Below are positions 1 to 10,025 of a DNA stretch of 64,000 nucleotides, in pieces (positions within the stretch are counted from its first letter, which is position 1; each line of letters opens with the position of its first letter). Location: positions 248,001 through 312,000 of the forward strand of contig NW_026516219.1 of assembly GCF_025602895.1 (NCBI RefSeq). Reading direction: 5' to 3'. Both the position numbers and the translations under genes were made by a program. This stretch comes from Polychytrium aggregatum. Its lineage: Eukaryota > Chytridiomycota > Chytridiomycetes > Polychytriales. The notes beneath the pieces were generated by a model. The model worked only from the letters and a program-made list of their open reading frames with translations. It was not told the DNA's origin and searched no databases.

Positions 1-690
1 AGGTCTTGGACAGGTCTCGGACAATTCCCACGCCATGAACCAGGAACCTTACCAGGGCAGCGTATGAGGTCGGATATGTCAAGAAGATGCCAGCGGCGTC
101 GCGGAGACTCATGCCCGTGGGCACCTTGTGGATGTGCTCGACGCCGCTGAGGACGTACTCTGCATAGCAACCGGTCTTGCCGTTTCCAAAGACTCGATCG
201 CCGGGCTGGAATCCCTGGACCTTGGGACCCACGGCCACGACGACCCCGGCAAACTTGGATCCGGGTGAGCAAATAACAACATGAGTCCACAGCTCGGCAG
301 GTTCGACGTGTCTCAGGGCGGCGCCGAAACCTGCTTCCATGACCTTGGGCCACTGCTTCGTCGACTCGCTACGGCTCTCGCATTCGCGAAGATGGAATAT
401 CGGTCCTGGTCGCGCTCTCGATCAGCACGGCTCAATCCAGCCAGGGCACTGCTCGTTGGTCGCCCAGCCCTCACCTCGGCTCCGGGGATGAATGGACGCT
501 TTGGCTTGGTCTGGTGCTTGCCCGTGACGACAAGGGCATCGAAGAAATTGAGCCCGATGGCTGCGACCCGGACGAGCACCTCGGTTTCGCCCAGCGGTTT
601 GCCAGGCGCGAGGCCGGGCAGCTCTGGAAACGAGGTCGAGACGGCAAGCTCCGAGTGCGACTGGAGCCACTGCGACACGACGATGGCCTT
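1..690 (-). CDS. quinone oxidoreductase-like MDR protein, 5' part
   Basis: This is the N-terminal part of a medium-chain dehydrogenase/reductase of the NADPH:quinone oxidoreductase type. The ATG is at 690. Exon 1 runs 690-475 and exon 2 runs 253-53; a GTAAGG donor at 52 starts an intron that leaves the window. Splicing 475 to 253 restores the family signature FIPGAEFAGVV. The next exon holds GDRVFG and AAGIFLTYPTSYAAL, the usual GroES-like half leading into the Rossmann domain. The Rossmann domain lies outside the window, so activity cannot be judged. Family assignment is from motif recognition; the substrate is unknown. Confidence 0.8.
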
Positions 691-1029
691 CATGGAGAAA
701 CCAAACAAGCAAACGAGCAAACGAGCGAGCGAGCGAGCGGGTGCAGCAGATCAAAGGCACGGCGAGGGATGTGTTGCTGGGCTCGCCTGGATGTGGAATG
801 GAAACCGAAGGCGATGTCACATGTCGGCGGGCCATTCGTCCCGGCAGTGCCGTTGTCGATGTTTGTGCGAATCGCAACAGGGCGAACGCTCATTCGCTCT
901 TTGTCTGCATCTGTCCTCGGCCTCGAGGTGTCTGCTGCTGGCCCTCGGTGCCGACCCTTGATATCGACCTTCGAGTCACCACCAACACCAACACCAACAC
1001 CACCACCACCACTACGGCCTGTGCCCGGC
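691..1029. other. divergent promoter region with ACCAAC/ACC simple repeat
   Basis: This is non-coding sequence between the divergently transcribed oxidoreductase and Rdx-like genes. It contains a CGAG-rich run near 725-740 and an ACCAACACC-type simple repeat at about 976-1015, just before the downstream ATG. No TATA box is obvious. Confidence 0.4.
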
Positions 1030-1990
1030 ATGCCCACGCTCCGGGTCGGCTTCCGGCGGGTCTTCTGGATCCTGGTTGCTCTCGTCGGCGTGATGTCGCT
1101 CATCGGCTTCATCAGCCTGCGAGACTCATCCAGCGACTGGTCAGCCTCGCCGTACCTGTTCCAGGCCCTCAAGCCTGCTGAGTCGCCCTTGCCAACAGAA
1201 GCCCCTGCGTCGTCGTCGCTGCTGCCTCCTCTGGATGAGGATCTGCCTGAAATCCTGCCTCCAGGCACCAAGATGACGATGGACATGCTCAAGTTGCGCT
1301 GGGCCGCCCTGCGAGAGGCGCCGCTCCACTTTACTATCGAGCACTGGTGAGACTTTGCCGCCGTTTGTCCAAATCTACATGCAGTTGTGTGAGGCCCTAC
1401 GCGCATCTGCACGAAAGCTCCTCTGCCAGGACGTATGGCGGTGCCGATTTGCAGCCATACCTCTCCCGACGCACTCATTTGGGCATCCACCGGTCCGTCT
1501 CCATCTTCACTGCAGCACATCCTGAGGCATGTTCAAGGCTGCCTCCGACGCCTTCAGCCAGGTATGCGGCGATGGTTGCCTTGCTCTCGATGGGCTGTGT
1601 TCTGTGCTGGCGTCGCCGAGGCCGTTGACGCTGACCTCCGATCGGCACTCTGTAATCCTGCAGATTCTGAGAGAAGCTTTCCCCAAGGCCATTATTTCCG
1701 TCAACCCCGTCCCGCCTCGCAAGGGTGCCTTTGAGGTCACCCTCAACGTCGGCAGCGAGGAGGATGGTACGTGGATACTCTCACGATACAGCTCCTGTGC
1801 TCGAGCGATTTGCCAATGTGACTTGGCTGGGCTTGGCTTTGACAGTGCTCTCTCGCTCTCTCGCTCTCCAGACATAGTGGTCTACTCTGGCCTCAACCAG
1901 AGAATGGGAAAGTTCCCCAGCAGCGAAGCGACGTTTGCGGCAGTCGATCAAGGGCTCATGAAGGCTTACAGATCAAAGGCAGACCAATAA
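1030..1990 (+). CDS. Rdx/selenoprotein W-like protein with N-terminal membrane anchor
   Basis: The protein starts with MPTLRVGF and has one membrane segment (FWILVALVGVMSLIGF), a Ser/Pro-rich linker, then the start of a thioredoxin-like Rdx fold (LHFTIEH). The C-terminal half, FKAASDAFSQ-ILREAFPKAIISV-GAFEVTLNVGSEED-DIVVYSG, matches the SelW/SelT (Rdx) pattern. Supported pieces are exon 1 from 1030 to about 1347, an exon ending at 1561, then 1664-1766 and 1872-1990, the last joins being in frame. The exon that should carry the CxxC/CxxU redox motif, between 1350 and 1527, could not be closed. A candidate exon at 1455-1492 gives Cys-His-Thr-Ser, with Ser at the second position. Family call is moderate; a redox role is inferred. 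Confidence 0.5.
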
Positions 1991-2621
1991 GGGCGACCTC
2001 TAGTGTCGCCCCGACGGCGGCCTGATTCTATTTGCCATCGTTGGGCTCTCCCTCGGCGAGCCGAGCCCTTTCTCTTGCTCGGCTCCTCTGCTTGCCCTTG
2101 GTCGGGGACTGAGCGGCGGCACTCTCGCCTTCCCAGGTCCCGGACCAACTCATTCTGGAGATGATGGTGTGCTCACTGGAAAACCCTTTGTGGATCTGAC
2201 GGACCCAAGGACGAGGAATGCTGGTTCCAGGCCATTTGCTTTGGCCGTTTGGACCAGCAATTGTCTCTGTGTCGGAGACACCTCATTCTTGTTCTGCAGC
2301 GGTGGGGCGCCGGAAAATATGCGTTATTGACTGCTGGCCTGCTCTTGGTCCTCGTTGGGATCGTGCCAGACCAGCGCAATAAAAGAATGGGCGTTTGGCA
2401 ATGCATCTCAACGACGAGCAAGTGTGTTCGTGTGCTGGGGGGTGTGGTTCGTCATTTCCACAGCGTCGTGATCACGGCGCATTTTTCTGTCGTCGTTGCC
2501 ATTGATCTCTTGCTCTCCGATCTTCCACCGCATCATCCCATTGCACGTCCGCCCGTCTCCGGTGCCGATCTGTGATTCCGGCTCTCGCTCGCCATCGACA
2601 AGTCGCCGTCCCGCATCCGCC
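1991..2621. other. intergenic, no gene seen
   Basis: About 630 bp lie between two plus-strand genes. It presumably holds the 3' end of the Rdx-like gene and the promoter of the NUFIP1-like gene. Open frames here are short and show no recognisable protein. Confidence 0.4.
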
Positions 2622-5037
2622 ATGAGCTACATTCCACCCGAAGGATTCAAGCCTCCACAGGCTCTCTCGCTGCCCCGGCAGCCCAAGCGCAAAGACCACG
2701 CTCGGAGCAAACCCTCATCGAAACCTGATCCATCGCCATCGCCGCAACAACATCAATCTAGCTCGACATCGACATCGTCCTCGGCCGTGCCAACGCCCAA
2801 TTGGTCTCAGGCGCCTTCCTTTGTGCCTTACGGCTCGGCCGGCGCCGGTTATCCGTTCCAGACGACTGGCTATCCGTTCCAGACCCACAGCAGCTTTGCA
2901 AGCATGCATCTCCAGCCCCAGCTGAGCTATGGACTGCCGATACAGACCTATCCGACATATGCCCTGGGATCGCCCGCGACTGGATCTCTGCACCCGTACT
3001 ATGGAGCCATGTTCCCGGGCGCCCAGGCTGCTTCGTTCGTGCCTGGCATGGCTGGGACTCCCGCTGGCCATGGAATGACTCTGCCAACAGCGTATCCCGG
3101 GTTCTCTCCCGACCCAGTTCCGCACCCATCCGAGCCAGAGTCTTCGTGAGTGCTTTCGCTCGTCGCCGCCGCTACCGCTCGCTTTGCAGCCCAAGGCATT
3201 TTGCTGGCTTGGATCGTCATGGTGATCTGCCCGAGCACCCCGACTCCAATGTCCGATCATTGATCGCCTATTGGGCCTCGTATTCTCATCCACGACGGCG
3301 ACACCTCGGCAGGTTCGACTGCGAGCCCTGCGACAAATCATTCAAGACCGAGGCGCAGTACAAAAGCCATATCAAAGGACACGTCAAGTGCAAAGCATGC
3401 AATTATGAGGCCCTGGCCAAGATCCTGCTGCTCCATGAAGAGGGCGAGCACGGCCTGGTTAACGGCGTCAAGTAAGCTGCATCCCTCCCTCCCTCCCCTT
3501 CATCATCATGCCAACCATGGACAGAGAGTCGAGCCGGTCGTCCATTGTCGAGATTCGATCGTCAATGGCGGCTTGCTGGTCGCCTATCACTAATTGCCGG
3601 GGACCGATCCCGGACTGCCTCCAGGAAAGCGCCGTTTGTGCCCACCAATACTCCGGAGGAGATTGCATCATGGATCCAAGCCCGCAAGAAGCGATACCCG
3701 ACCGACGAGAACGTCCGACTGAAAGTAGGAATCGCTGGCATGGAATGTCGTCCCTTCGCTCATCTCGCCGTTCGCTGGATCGTGTGCTCGTTGCAGAAGC
3801 AGTCCGTATCAGCTCATGTGGAGCATGTGCGCACTACGGTGCCGTTTCGGGTTGCCAGCACGGCTATTCGATCGAGCGTGTCTCTGGCAACAGCGATGGA
3901 TCGTGTACTTGTTGTGGGTGAGCTCACGTCGACTTCTTCTCTCGCAGCAACGGCACGAGGAAGAAGAGATCAAGAAGGGCAAGGTCCTCTCGGTTTCCAA
4001 ACGGAAGATTGTCCAGAAGCACAGCTGCGAGGCTGATTCCAAGCGATCCAAGACCGAGCCTGAGGTGGGCCATCCAGTTGTGAGACTATCGGGGATATGT
4101 TTTGTGCGCTGAGCAAGCATCAAGGACAGTCCCGGTCGTGCAGTTCTTGGTACCAAGTCGCGGCTCTCGCTGGCCTCCTGGATGGCACCTTTGAATCCGA
4201 CACTTGCCCCGCCATCGTTGAAAGCGATCGAGCAACGTCGTGGCTATGAATGCGAACTAATATGCCGCTATCCCATGTCTCGACAGAGCTCAAAGCCAAG
4301 CGACAATCCGCTTTCGATGCTCTCGAGCTACGATTCAAACGATGAATCGGACGGCAAGAGTAGTTCCAACAGCAGCGACAGCGATGCAGACAGCGATGAT
4401 GGCGGCAGTGACAAGGCGGAGATCGACCAAGGCGACAATGAAGATGACAACAGCGACCGCGACCAGTCTTCCAAACGCAAGTCCTCGGACCAGCGCAAGG
4501 ACTCTCGTCCAAAGATCAACCGACCCTGTCGCTACTTTCTGCGTGGCCACTGCCATAACGGCGACAACTGCCGTTTCCTGCACGATCCCAGCCGACTCCG
4601 GCGCCCACAAAGCCGTGCTGCTGCTGGATCGCAGGGCGCTTCATCAACTTCATCCCCGCACGACAAGCTGAATGCCAAGCCGGGATTGGGAGACGATTCG
4701 GTTGCCGCCGCCGCTGCTGCTGCTGCTGCTGCTGCTGCAGCCGCTGAGCAGAAGCGACGGCCAGGTTTGCTCCGCATGGTAAGTTTTGTGCATGGCGGCA
4801 AAGCTTCGGCCCGCTCTGTTCAACCAGCATTGCTGCCATGGAGATCGAACCGGATGCGCTCAAGATGTGACTCTCGGAGGGCGATGGCTTCGCTCTCGAG
4901 ACATGCTGCTGGTTGCTTCTAATACTGCATCCATACACTCGATTCAGCTGTTGGAGCAGCAGATTGTGCAAGAAAAGAACACTCTCTTGCAGTGCATCCG
5001 ATACATTGTCGAGCACGACTTTTTCGGATGCGAGTGA
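2622..5037 (+). CDS. NUFIP1: NUFIP1-like RNA-binding protein with C2H2 and CCCH zinc fingers
   Basis: Exons 2622-3145, 3313-3471, 3625-3724, 3948-4064, 4287-4778 and 4948-5037 join in frame to 493 aa. A Pro/Ser/Tyr-rich N-terminus is followed by a C2H2 finger (FDCEPCDKSFKTEAQYKSH). Next comes the NUFIP1 core TPEEIASWIQARKKRYPT, the diagnostic block of the Rsa1/NUFIP family. An acidic Ser/Asp stretch precedes a CCCH finger (CRYFLRGHCHNGDNCRFLH), a poly-Ala run and the C-terminal LLEQQIVQEKNTLLQCIRY block. NUFIP1/Rsa1 is an assembly factor for box C/D snoRNPs working with Snu13 and R2TP in the nucleus. The CCCH finger resembles the arrangement in some fungal and plant homologues. Family assignment is firm; function is by homology. 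Confidence 0.87.
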
Positions 5038-5529
5038 GGATCACGGGTGATCTGCACAAGCTGGACAAGTTGGACAAGCTGCACAAGCTGGACGAGCCGG
5101 ATTGCTATCGCTGCAGATGAATACGGGCTGCCCTTCGTCCCGATTCCGATTCCGATTCCGACTCCTCTGCCTTCATTCTCGGGGCCATGAATACACGCGC
5201 CCAATAGTCAGTCGTAATGATCAAACACAATCGACTCCATACCAAGTGACTGTCATGGACGAGCCATGATCAAAGCCACAAGTGTGGTCCAATGGCACCG
5301 TGGCTGCTCGGAGCCCAGAACGCTGCGCAAGGAAGGCAATTTCTTGTAGGAGCTGTATTCCTCGGCAGTTTAGTTTCCCATCAAACACTTTGGTTGTCAG
5401 ACCAACACATTGCAGGGCCCTCGATGCTGCCCCAAACGGGGTATCCGACCCCGATAGGCGGGGGGGGGCTTCGCTCCCAGGACGGGGTGAAGCTGCTCCC
5501 TGACTGAGCCTGGCTTGGGTACTATTTGC
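5038..5529. other. convergent 3' region with short tandem repeats
   Basis: This is the space between the convergent NUFIP1-like and MMS2 3' ends. It holds an imperfect repeat of CTGGACAAG/CTGCACAAG units at about 5057-5097, a TTCCGA repeat at about 5141-5163 and a G-tract at 5460-5468. No gene is supported. Confidence 0.45.
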
Positions 5530-7077
5530 TCAGAAGGTAGTTCCTTCAGCGGGCTGGGGCAGCTTCTTGTTGGCGGGGTTGGCCATCTCTCTGCACACGG
5601 CGGGTCGTCCGGGCAAATGATGGAAACGGTGAGTGCAATGTTGCCGGGTCCTCGCTCCGATCAGGTCGGCCGGGCTCGAGCCCGCGACCAGATGCAAACG
5701 CCGCACTGCATCACAGCCCAGTTTGTGCTCTACTTACTTGCGGAGCTCGGTGAGGATGGTCTCCATTGAGTAGGTTCGCTTCCAGCTGTCGAGGCAGGGC
5801 AGGCGCTCGACCTGTGAATCAACAAAGTTCGTTGATGGAAAGCCAGATATGCCACAGAGAAAGCAAGACACATCAGATGGTGCGCGGATGATCAGTTGGC
5901 GCTGGGCTGCAACAATGCTCTGTCGACTCTGAGAGGACACTGTCCCAGCCATTGCCGTCGAGTGTTCACTGCTCGCCGTCCAGGCTGCTGATGGCCGAGG
6001 AGACACTACCTTTCCGTTCTGCGCATTGACGTTGGGCAAGTTGATGCGCGAGACAAAGGCAACCAGCGGGGGTCTGTCAGGGTACTGCTCGCCGCATTCA
6101 ATTTTCAGGCTGTAGATTCGGTTTTCGTGGACAGTCTGAGGGAGTGAAGAGCGGAAAGGGCAGATCATGGTTAGAGGAGACCCGGCCGAGGCAGAGGCAG
6201 AGGCAGCGATGCTATCGGGGGCAAGTGTCTGGCCATATCAACAACAACGACGACCACACAGCACTCCATCGACACAATAGGCGAATGCGATCCTGTCGCT
6301 GCTCAAGCGATCCAATAGTGACCGGTGGCGGCCATTGCTACAGCATCGGTACATACGTGGCCGGGTCCGATGATGGTTCCGTGCCAGTGGGTCATGAGCA
6401 GATCGTCTCCGTCGGCGAGGCCGTAGCTGATGTTTCCATCGCCAATGCCCTTCTCGCCCTTCTCCAATTCTTCCAGAAGACGGAAATTGCGGGGAACTGC
6501 GGGTCCAGAGAGCCAAAGCGGAGCCGGCAGGCAGGCAGGCGAAAGCAGCCCCGCCGAGATCGACCCAGGCGAAGCGAGAAGCAAGCAAGAGCGATAAGGT
6601 CAGACGACAGTAAAACGAGGCTCGATTTGAAGCCCACGCGAGAGCCATCCAGATCATGGACGGGGATTGCGGATGCATTTGCTATTGGGCTGCAGAGATT
6701 CCAGCGTCGCTCGTCGATGCCCCTCCTTTGGCATATTGCATTTCGGACAGCGATCTCTGTTCCCGCCGCCGCCGCTCGGTGCTCGGTGCTTGCCGTTGGA
6801 TAGTGCCCGGCACCTGCGACCCGGATCGATCTGAATCAGATCGCCCCAGAAGCGCATCGGACATCCCCAATTGCTGTGGCGTCGACGTTCAGCGAGCTAC
6901 AGAGGGATCCGACAGGATCGGCGGACGGCGACCAGAGACGCTTCTGATGGCCGCCAAGGAGGCCGCATAGCGCGGAGCGGTCCGCTTTTCCGGCTCGCTA
7001 GAGCAGCGCCGACTAGAATCGCACAAAGGCAGCAGTCACAACCACAGCAGCCGCGGGTATCCTGTACCTGTAGCCAT
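5530..7077 (-). CDS. MMS2: ubiquitin-conjugating enzyme variant Mms2/Uev1
   Basis: Five exons (7077-7068, 6496-6357, 6135-6010, 5811-5738, 5590-5530) give 136 aa, essentially the length of yeast Mms2 (137 aa). The reading runs [20 protein letters not shown], then [43 protein letters not shown] and ends [15 protein letters not shown]. These are diagnostic for UEV proteins, which lack the E2 active-site Cys; none is seen at the expected place. Mms2/Uev1 pairs with Ubc13 to build K63-linked ubiquitin chains for post-replication repair. The first exon is only 10 nt (ATG GCT ACA G) followed by a 571-bp intron; the ATG has a good context (CCCGCCATGG). The next gene upstream is a Fanzor element whose end lies 330 bp from the MMS2 start. 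Confidence 0.93.
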
Positions 7078-7406
7078 GGCGGGATCGGTGTCGCTGGTGA
7101 TGGTTTGCAGGGGTGGATGAAGACGAAGCCGACCGCCACTATGAAAAAATTTCTTGTTAATAAAATGAGCGAGAACGAAAAAACGCGCTCTCGGAGCCAC
7201 CTCGGTCGGCGAGAAGAGCAGTCTCTGGCGAGAGACCCCCGAGGGAAGGCGAGAAGCCTCTCGCCGTCACACACACACACTTTGCACAAGGGAGTCAAAC
7301 ACCTCCCATCGACCATCCCAAGAGGGATGGCAACCCCGAAGTGGACTGCCCAGAATATGGGCGACCCGGCATCCACTGTCGAAATGCACAAGGAACAAGA
7401 TGCTTA
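7078..7406. other. MMS2 promoter flank next to the Fanzor element end
   Basis: This 330-bp stretch lies between the MMS2 start and the TA dinucleotide (7405-7406) bordering the Fanzor element. It has an AT-rich patch at 7140-7185 and a short CA repeat at about 7268-7281. It is host flank by position and is where MMS2 promoter elements must lie. Confidence 0.45.
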
Positions 7407-7443
7407 CAGTCTATCCAGAAAGAAACGGGACAGTCACTTTCTG
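7407..7443 (-). repeat. terminal inverted repeat end of Fanzor element 1
   Basis: These are the terminal bases beginning CAG after a TA, matching the terminus of the copy ending at 25287 almost base for base. The Fanzor stop codon (7434-7436) falls inside it, only 27 bp from the element edge. Confidence 0.7.
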
Positions 7444-9833
7444 GCTTCTGAAGCCCGCTGACTGACTTGTAGGCCCAGCGGGCAGGCCGTGAGATTGTTT
7501 CCCGTCCTGGTTGGCAATCTCTTTGTTTTGGTTGGTTTCGGGAGCACAGTCTTGAATACACTCGGTCGATCTCCTGTGGCGATGATCGACTGGCATACCG
7601 AGATCATGTTCCTTGAGGCATTGATGTCTCGATCCCACAGCGTATGGCAGCTTGCACAGCTCCGGACAAAGTGTGGTTTCTCGATATCAAGATGCTCGAC
7701 CTTCTCGAGTCGCTTGGCTTCGCGACAATGTGAGCACACCTGAGATGTGTTGAACTCGTTCACCGAGCACACATGGATCTTGGAGACGGATCGGTCTGGT
7801 GGTCGTCTCTGGTGGTGGTGGAACTGCTCGAAATACTTGGCAAACCTGAGTCTTCTGGGACTGGATGCATATCCCTTCCCTTGCTTCCAGGATGCATTCC
7901 CAAAGGCAATCACCACTTCGGTCTCCGGTGGTGCCTGGTCGATGACTTGCTTGCACATCTCGTGGACAGTGCGCTGTCGCTTGCCGTAGAGATCGAGTCG
8001 CTTGAATCGCCGTCGCCGGGTCAGGCTGAAGTACAGCTGTTTCTCCAGCATGTCTCCATCGAACACATGGTAGATGTATCGCAGGAAGGAAGACACCCCG
8101 GGGATCTTGGGGCTCGGTGTGGTGCTCATCCATTCCTGCAGACCAAGGATCTTGTGGGTGCTCTGGATCCACTTGGTCGCCTGGCTGGTGCCAGTTCGAT
8201 GCTGGTACTCCTTGTTGGAGAACGACACAATCTTCTCGTTGGCACGCTGTGCCTTGGTCACCTTGACACCGTCTCGCTCCTGGATGGATGGTTGACCGGG
8301 TGCCCGAATGACAGCGGTGAAGATCGATCCCACTCCAGGGTCGATCCCGATCCATGTGATCCGAGAGTCGTCAATGGGACCGACCCTGGCCTGGATCTTC
8401 TTCTCGGGAGTGAGCTTGAGTGTCATGTCGTCCTTGTCTGTGGTTTCTGGTTTGGCATCAGGGTCCTTCTTCTCCAGGATCTTGTATCTGAGCGTGGTGA
8501 TTGAGCACCCGACCCCATCGGTGGTGATCTCGCAGCCAAAGAGCTGCTTTCCCTCCTTCCTGGCACCAAAGAGTCTCGGATCCAGCTTGAAGTTGGTCTG
8601 CCAGAAGGTCTCTTGCTTTGTGGTGCCATTGACCTTGGTCTTCAGGTCGTCCCACTTGAGTCCAGTGCCAGTCTGGTATCCAAGGATTTCCCACAGTGCT
8701 TTGGTGTCGAGCTTGACATACTTGGCTCGGGCATCGCAGAGCGGGACCAAGGTGCACTGTGCTCGAGGGACATTGTGTCGCTTCTTGGTCTGGGCAAGCC
8801 GGTCGGTGAGGCGCTTAATCCGCTTCGTGTTGATGGTGATCTGCTTGCACACCTCCTCGTGCTGGGTCTGGAGTGCTTCGAGTCTGTCAGCCCCGATGTG
8901 GTGGATGGGTTGACACATCTCCTCGTTCAGTCGCCCACGCTCTCCTTTCAGATCTTCGGTATCCCTCGCGAGCCTGGGAATGATCATCTTCTGGATGGCC
9001 GCCATGAAGAGGGCCTCCTTCAGGTGGGTCAGTCGAGAGACTTCACTGGCCAGTTTCGATACAACTCGATACAGGTCCTGGTGGCTTTCGTACCGAAGCT
9101 CATACAACTGGTCGGCATGGTGGGCGAAGGATTTCCTCAGATCACCGAGGAGTGTCTTGGAGAGGGGATTCTCCATCAGCTTCATACACTCATCGACGTG
9201 TGTGTGCCGTTTCACATCCTTGGGAGCAACCAGGACCAGATTGCAGTATCGGCGTAGAAGGGACCAATACCGATCGAGAACGTGGGTCTCACAGTTGACT
9301 GCATAGGTCTTGACAGCCAAACCAAGGACCTGTGACCCAGTACCCTTTGGGAGGGACACAGGAGGCAGGATACACGACTTTCCCCATGTACTTCGGTACA
9401 TCTCATATGTGTCGAGGATGTGCCTGTCATCTTCTGGGGTGTTTGTCCTGACACCCACTGTTCCTGTCTGCACCATATTGAAGCATTTTCGAACGAACGT
9501 GGGTTCACTCGACGACACAGTGGGGAGAGTGATGCCCTCGTCCAAGCACCGCCTGAGATGCAGCTCCAGGAGACGAGATGCTTCGTACTGCACATGTGTC
9601 ATGGCCCAGACAGTCTCCTCGATCTTGTCGTGCAAGGTGTCGTTCTTGATGATGGCATCGAGGGTGCACTTGATGATCGAGTAGTCGGCCTTGACTTGCT
9701 CGTTTGGGCCACAGCCAGGCAAGGTAGAGCTCCAGAGTGGGTTATAGAAACGGCACTTTGGGGTGTTGCTTCTGGCATGACCCACTTGCTTGCACGTGGC
9801 ACATACAGGGACCTTGGGTGCTTGGCTGACCAT
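7434..9833 (-). CDS. Fanzor (eukaryotic TnpB-like RNA-guided nuclease), copy 1
   Basis: This encodes a TnpB/Fanzor-type nuclease of 799 aa from the first in-frame ATG. The frame stays open upstream to a TGA at 10008-10010. That extra stretch encodes a zinc knuckle (CPSCGLANHVRPFTKKC), so the true start may lie further out. Within the CDS are a second knuckle (CATCKQVGHARSNTPKC), a long helical region and a RuvC core. RuvC-I is WIGIDPGVGSIFTAVI (Asp498). NEFNTSQVCSHC follows (Glu693, Cys700, Cys703), then SCASC (Cys726, Cys729) and WDRDIN (Asp736). The usual RuvC-II acid is absent: that strand reads VVIAFGNASW. Fanzor proteins are RNA-guided DNA endonucleases of transposons; the guide is expected to derive from the 3' end of the gene and element. 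There are no introns, unlike host genes. Confidence 0.88.
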   Translation of the reverse strand: MVSQAPKVPVCATCKQVGHARSNTPKCRFYNPLWSSTLPGCGPNEQVKADYSIIKCTLDAIIKNDTLHDKIEETVWAMTHVQYEASRLLELHLRRCLDEGITLPTVSSSEPTFVRKCFNMVQTGTVGVRTNTPEDDRHILDTYEMYRSTWGKSCILPPVSLPKGTGSQVLGLAVKTYAVNCETHVLDRYWSLLRRYCNLVLVAPKDVKRHTHVDECMKLMENPLSKTLLGDLRKSFAHHADQLYELRYESHQDLYRVVSKLASEVSRLTHLKEALFMAAIQKMIIPRLARDTEDLKGERGRLNEEMCQPIHHIGADRLEALQTQHEEVCKQITINTKRIKRLTDRLAQTKKRHNVPRAQCTLVPLCDARAKYVKLDTKALWEILGYQTGTGLKWDDLKTKVNGTTKQETFWQTNFKLDPRLFGARKEGKQLFGCEITTDGVGCSITTLRYKILEKKDPDAKPETTDKDDMTLKLTPEKKIQARVGPIDDSRITWIGIDPGVGSIFTAVIRAPGQPSIQERDGVKVTKAQRANEKIVSFSNKEYQHRTGTSQATKWIQSTHKILGLQEWMSTTPSPKIPGVSSFLRYIYHVFDGDMLEKQLYFSLTRRRRFKRLDLYGKRQRTVHEMCKQVIDQAPPETEVVIAFGNASWKQGKGYASSPRRLRFAKYFEQFHHHQRRPPDRSVSKIHVCSVNEFNTSQVCSHCREAKRLEKVEHLDIEKPHFVRSCASCHTLWDRDINASRNMISVCQSIIATGDRPSVFKTVLPKPTKTKRLPTRTGNNLTACPLGLQVSQRASEARK

Positions 9834-10025
9834 TTCAGCGACCGAGGCAGAGCCAGAGGCAGGGCTGCTGTCGATTCTGGCTGTGCACTTCTTGGTGAAG
9901 GGCCTAACATGGTTGGCCAGGCCACAGGAGGGACACGATTTGATAGTGGGCTTCTTGGCCACAGGAGAGTCATTGGGTGATCCCGGGTCGGGATCGGGGG
10001 GTGTCTTTCACTTGCGGTGAACCAT

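Larger units (their letters stand above)
7407..10025 (-). mobile_element. Fanzor element of the mariner-like TIR family (one end found)
   Basis: The end next to MMS2 is clear. A TA at 7405-7406 is followed by CAGTCTATCCAGAAAGAAAC and then GGGACAGTCACTTTCTGGC. The same terminus closes the truncated copy at 25287. It shares its AAACGGGACA core with the TIRs of the mariner element at 46891-50799. No second inverted terminus was found up to 10850, so the outer boundary is arbitrary (set at the last ATG before the Fanzor frame). The element carries no transposase; it may be non-autonomous or have lost its other end. Confidence 0.65.

Noticed and set aside
7687-9980. Several long open frames antisense to or overlapping Fanzor copy 1
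   Set aside because: They arise because GC-rich coding sequence lacks stops in other frames. Only the minus frame with RuvC and zinc-finger motifs is recognisable.
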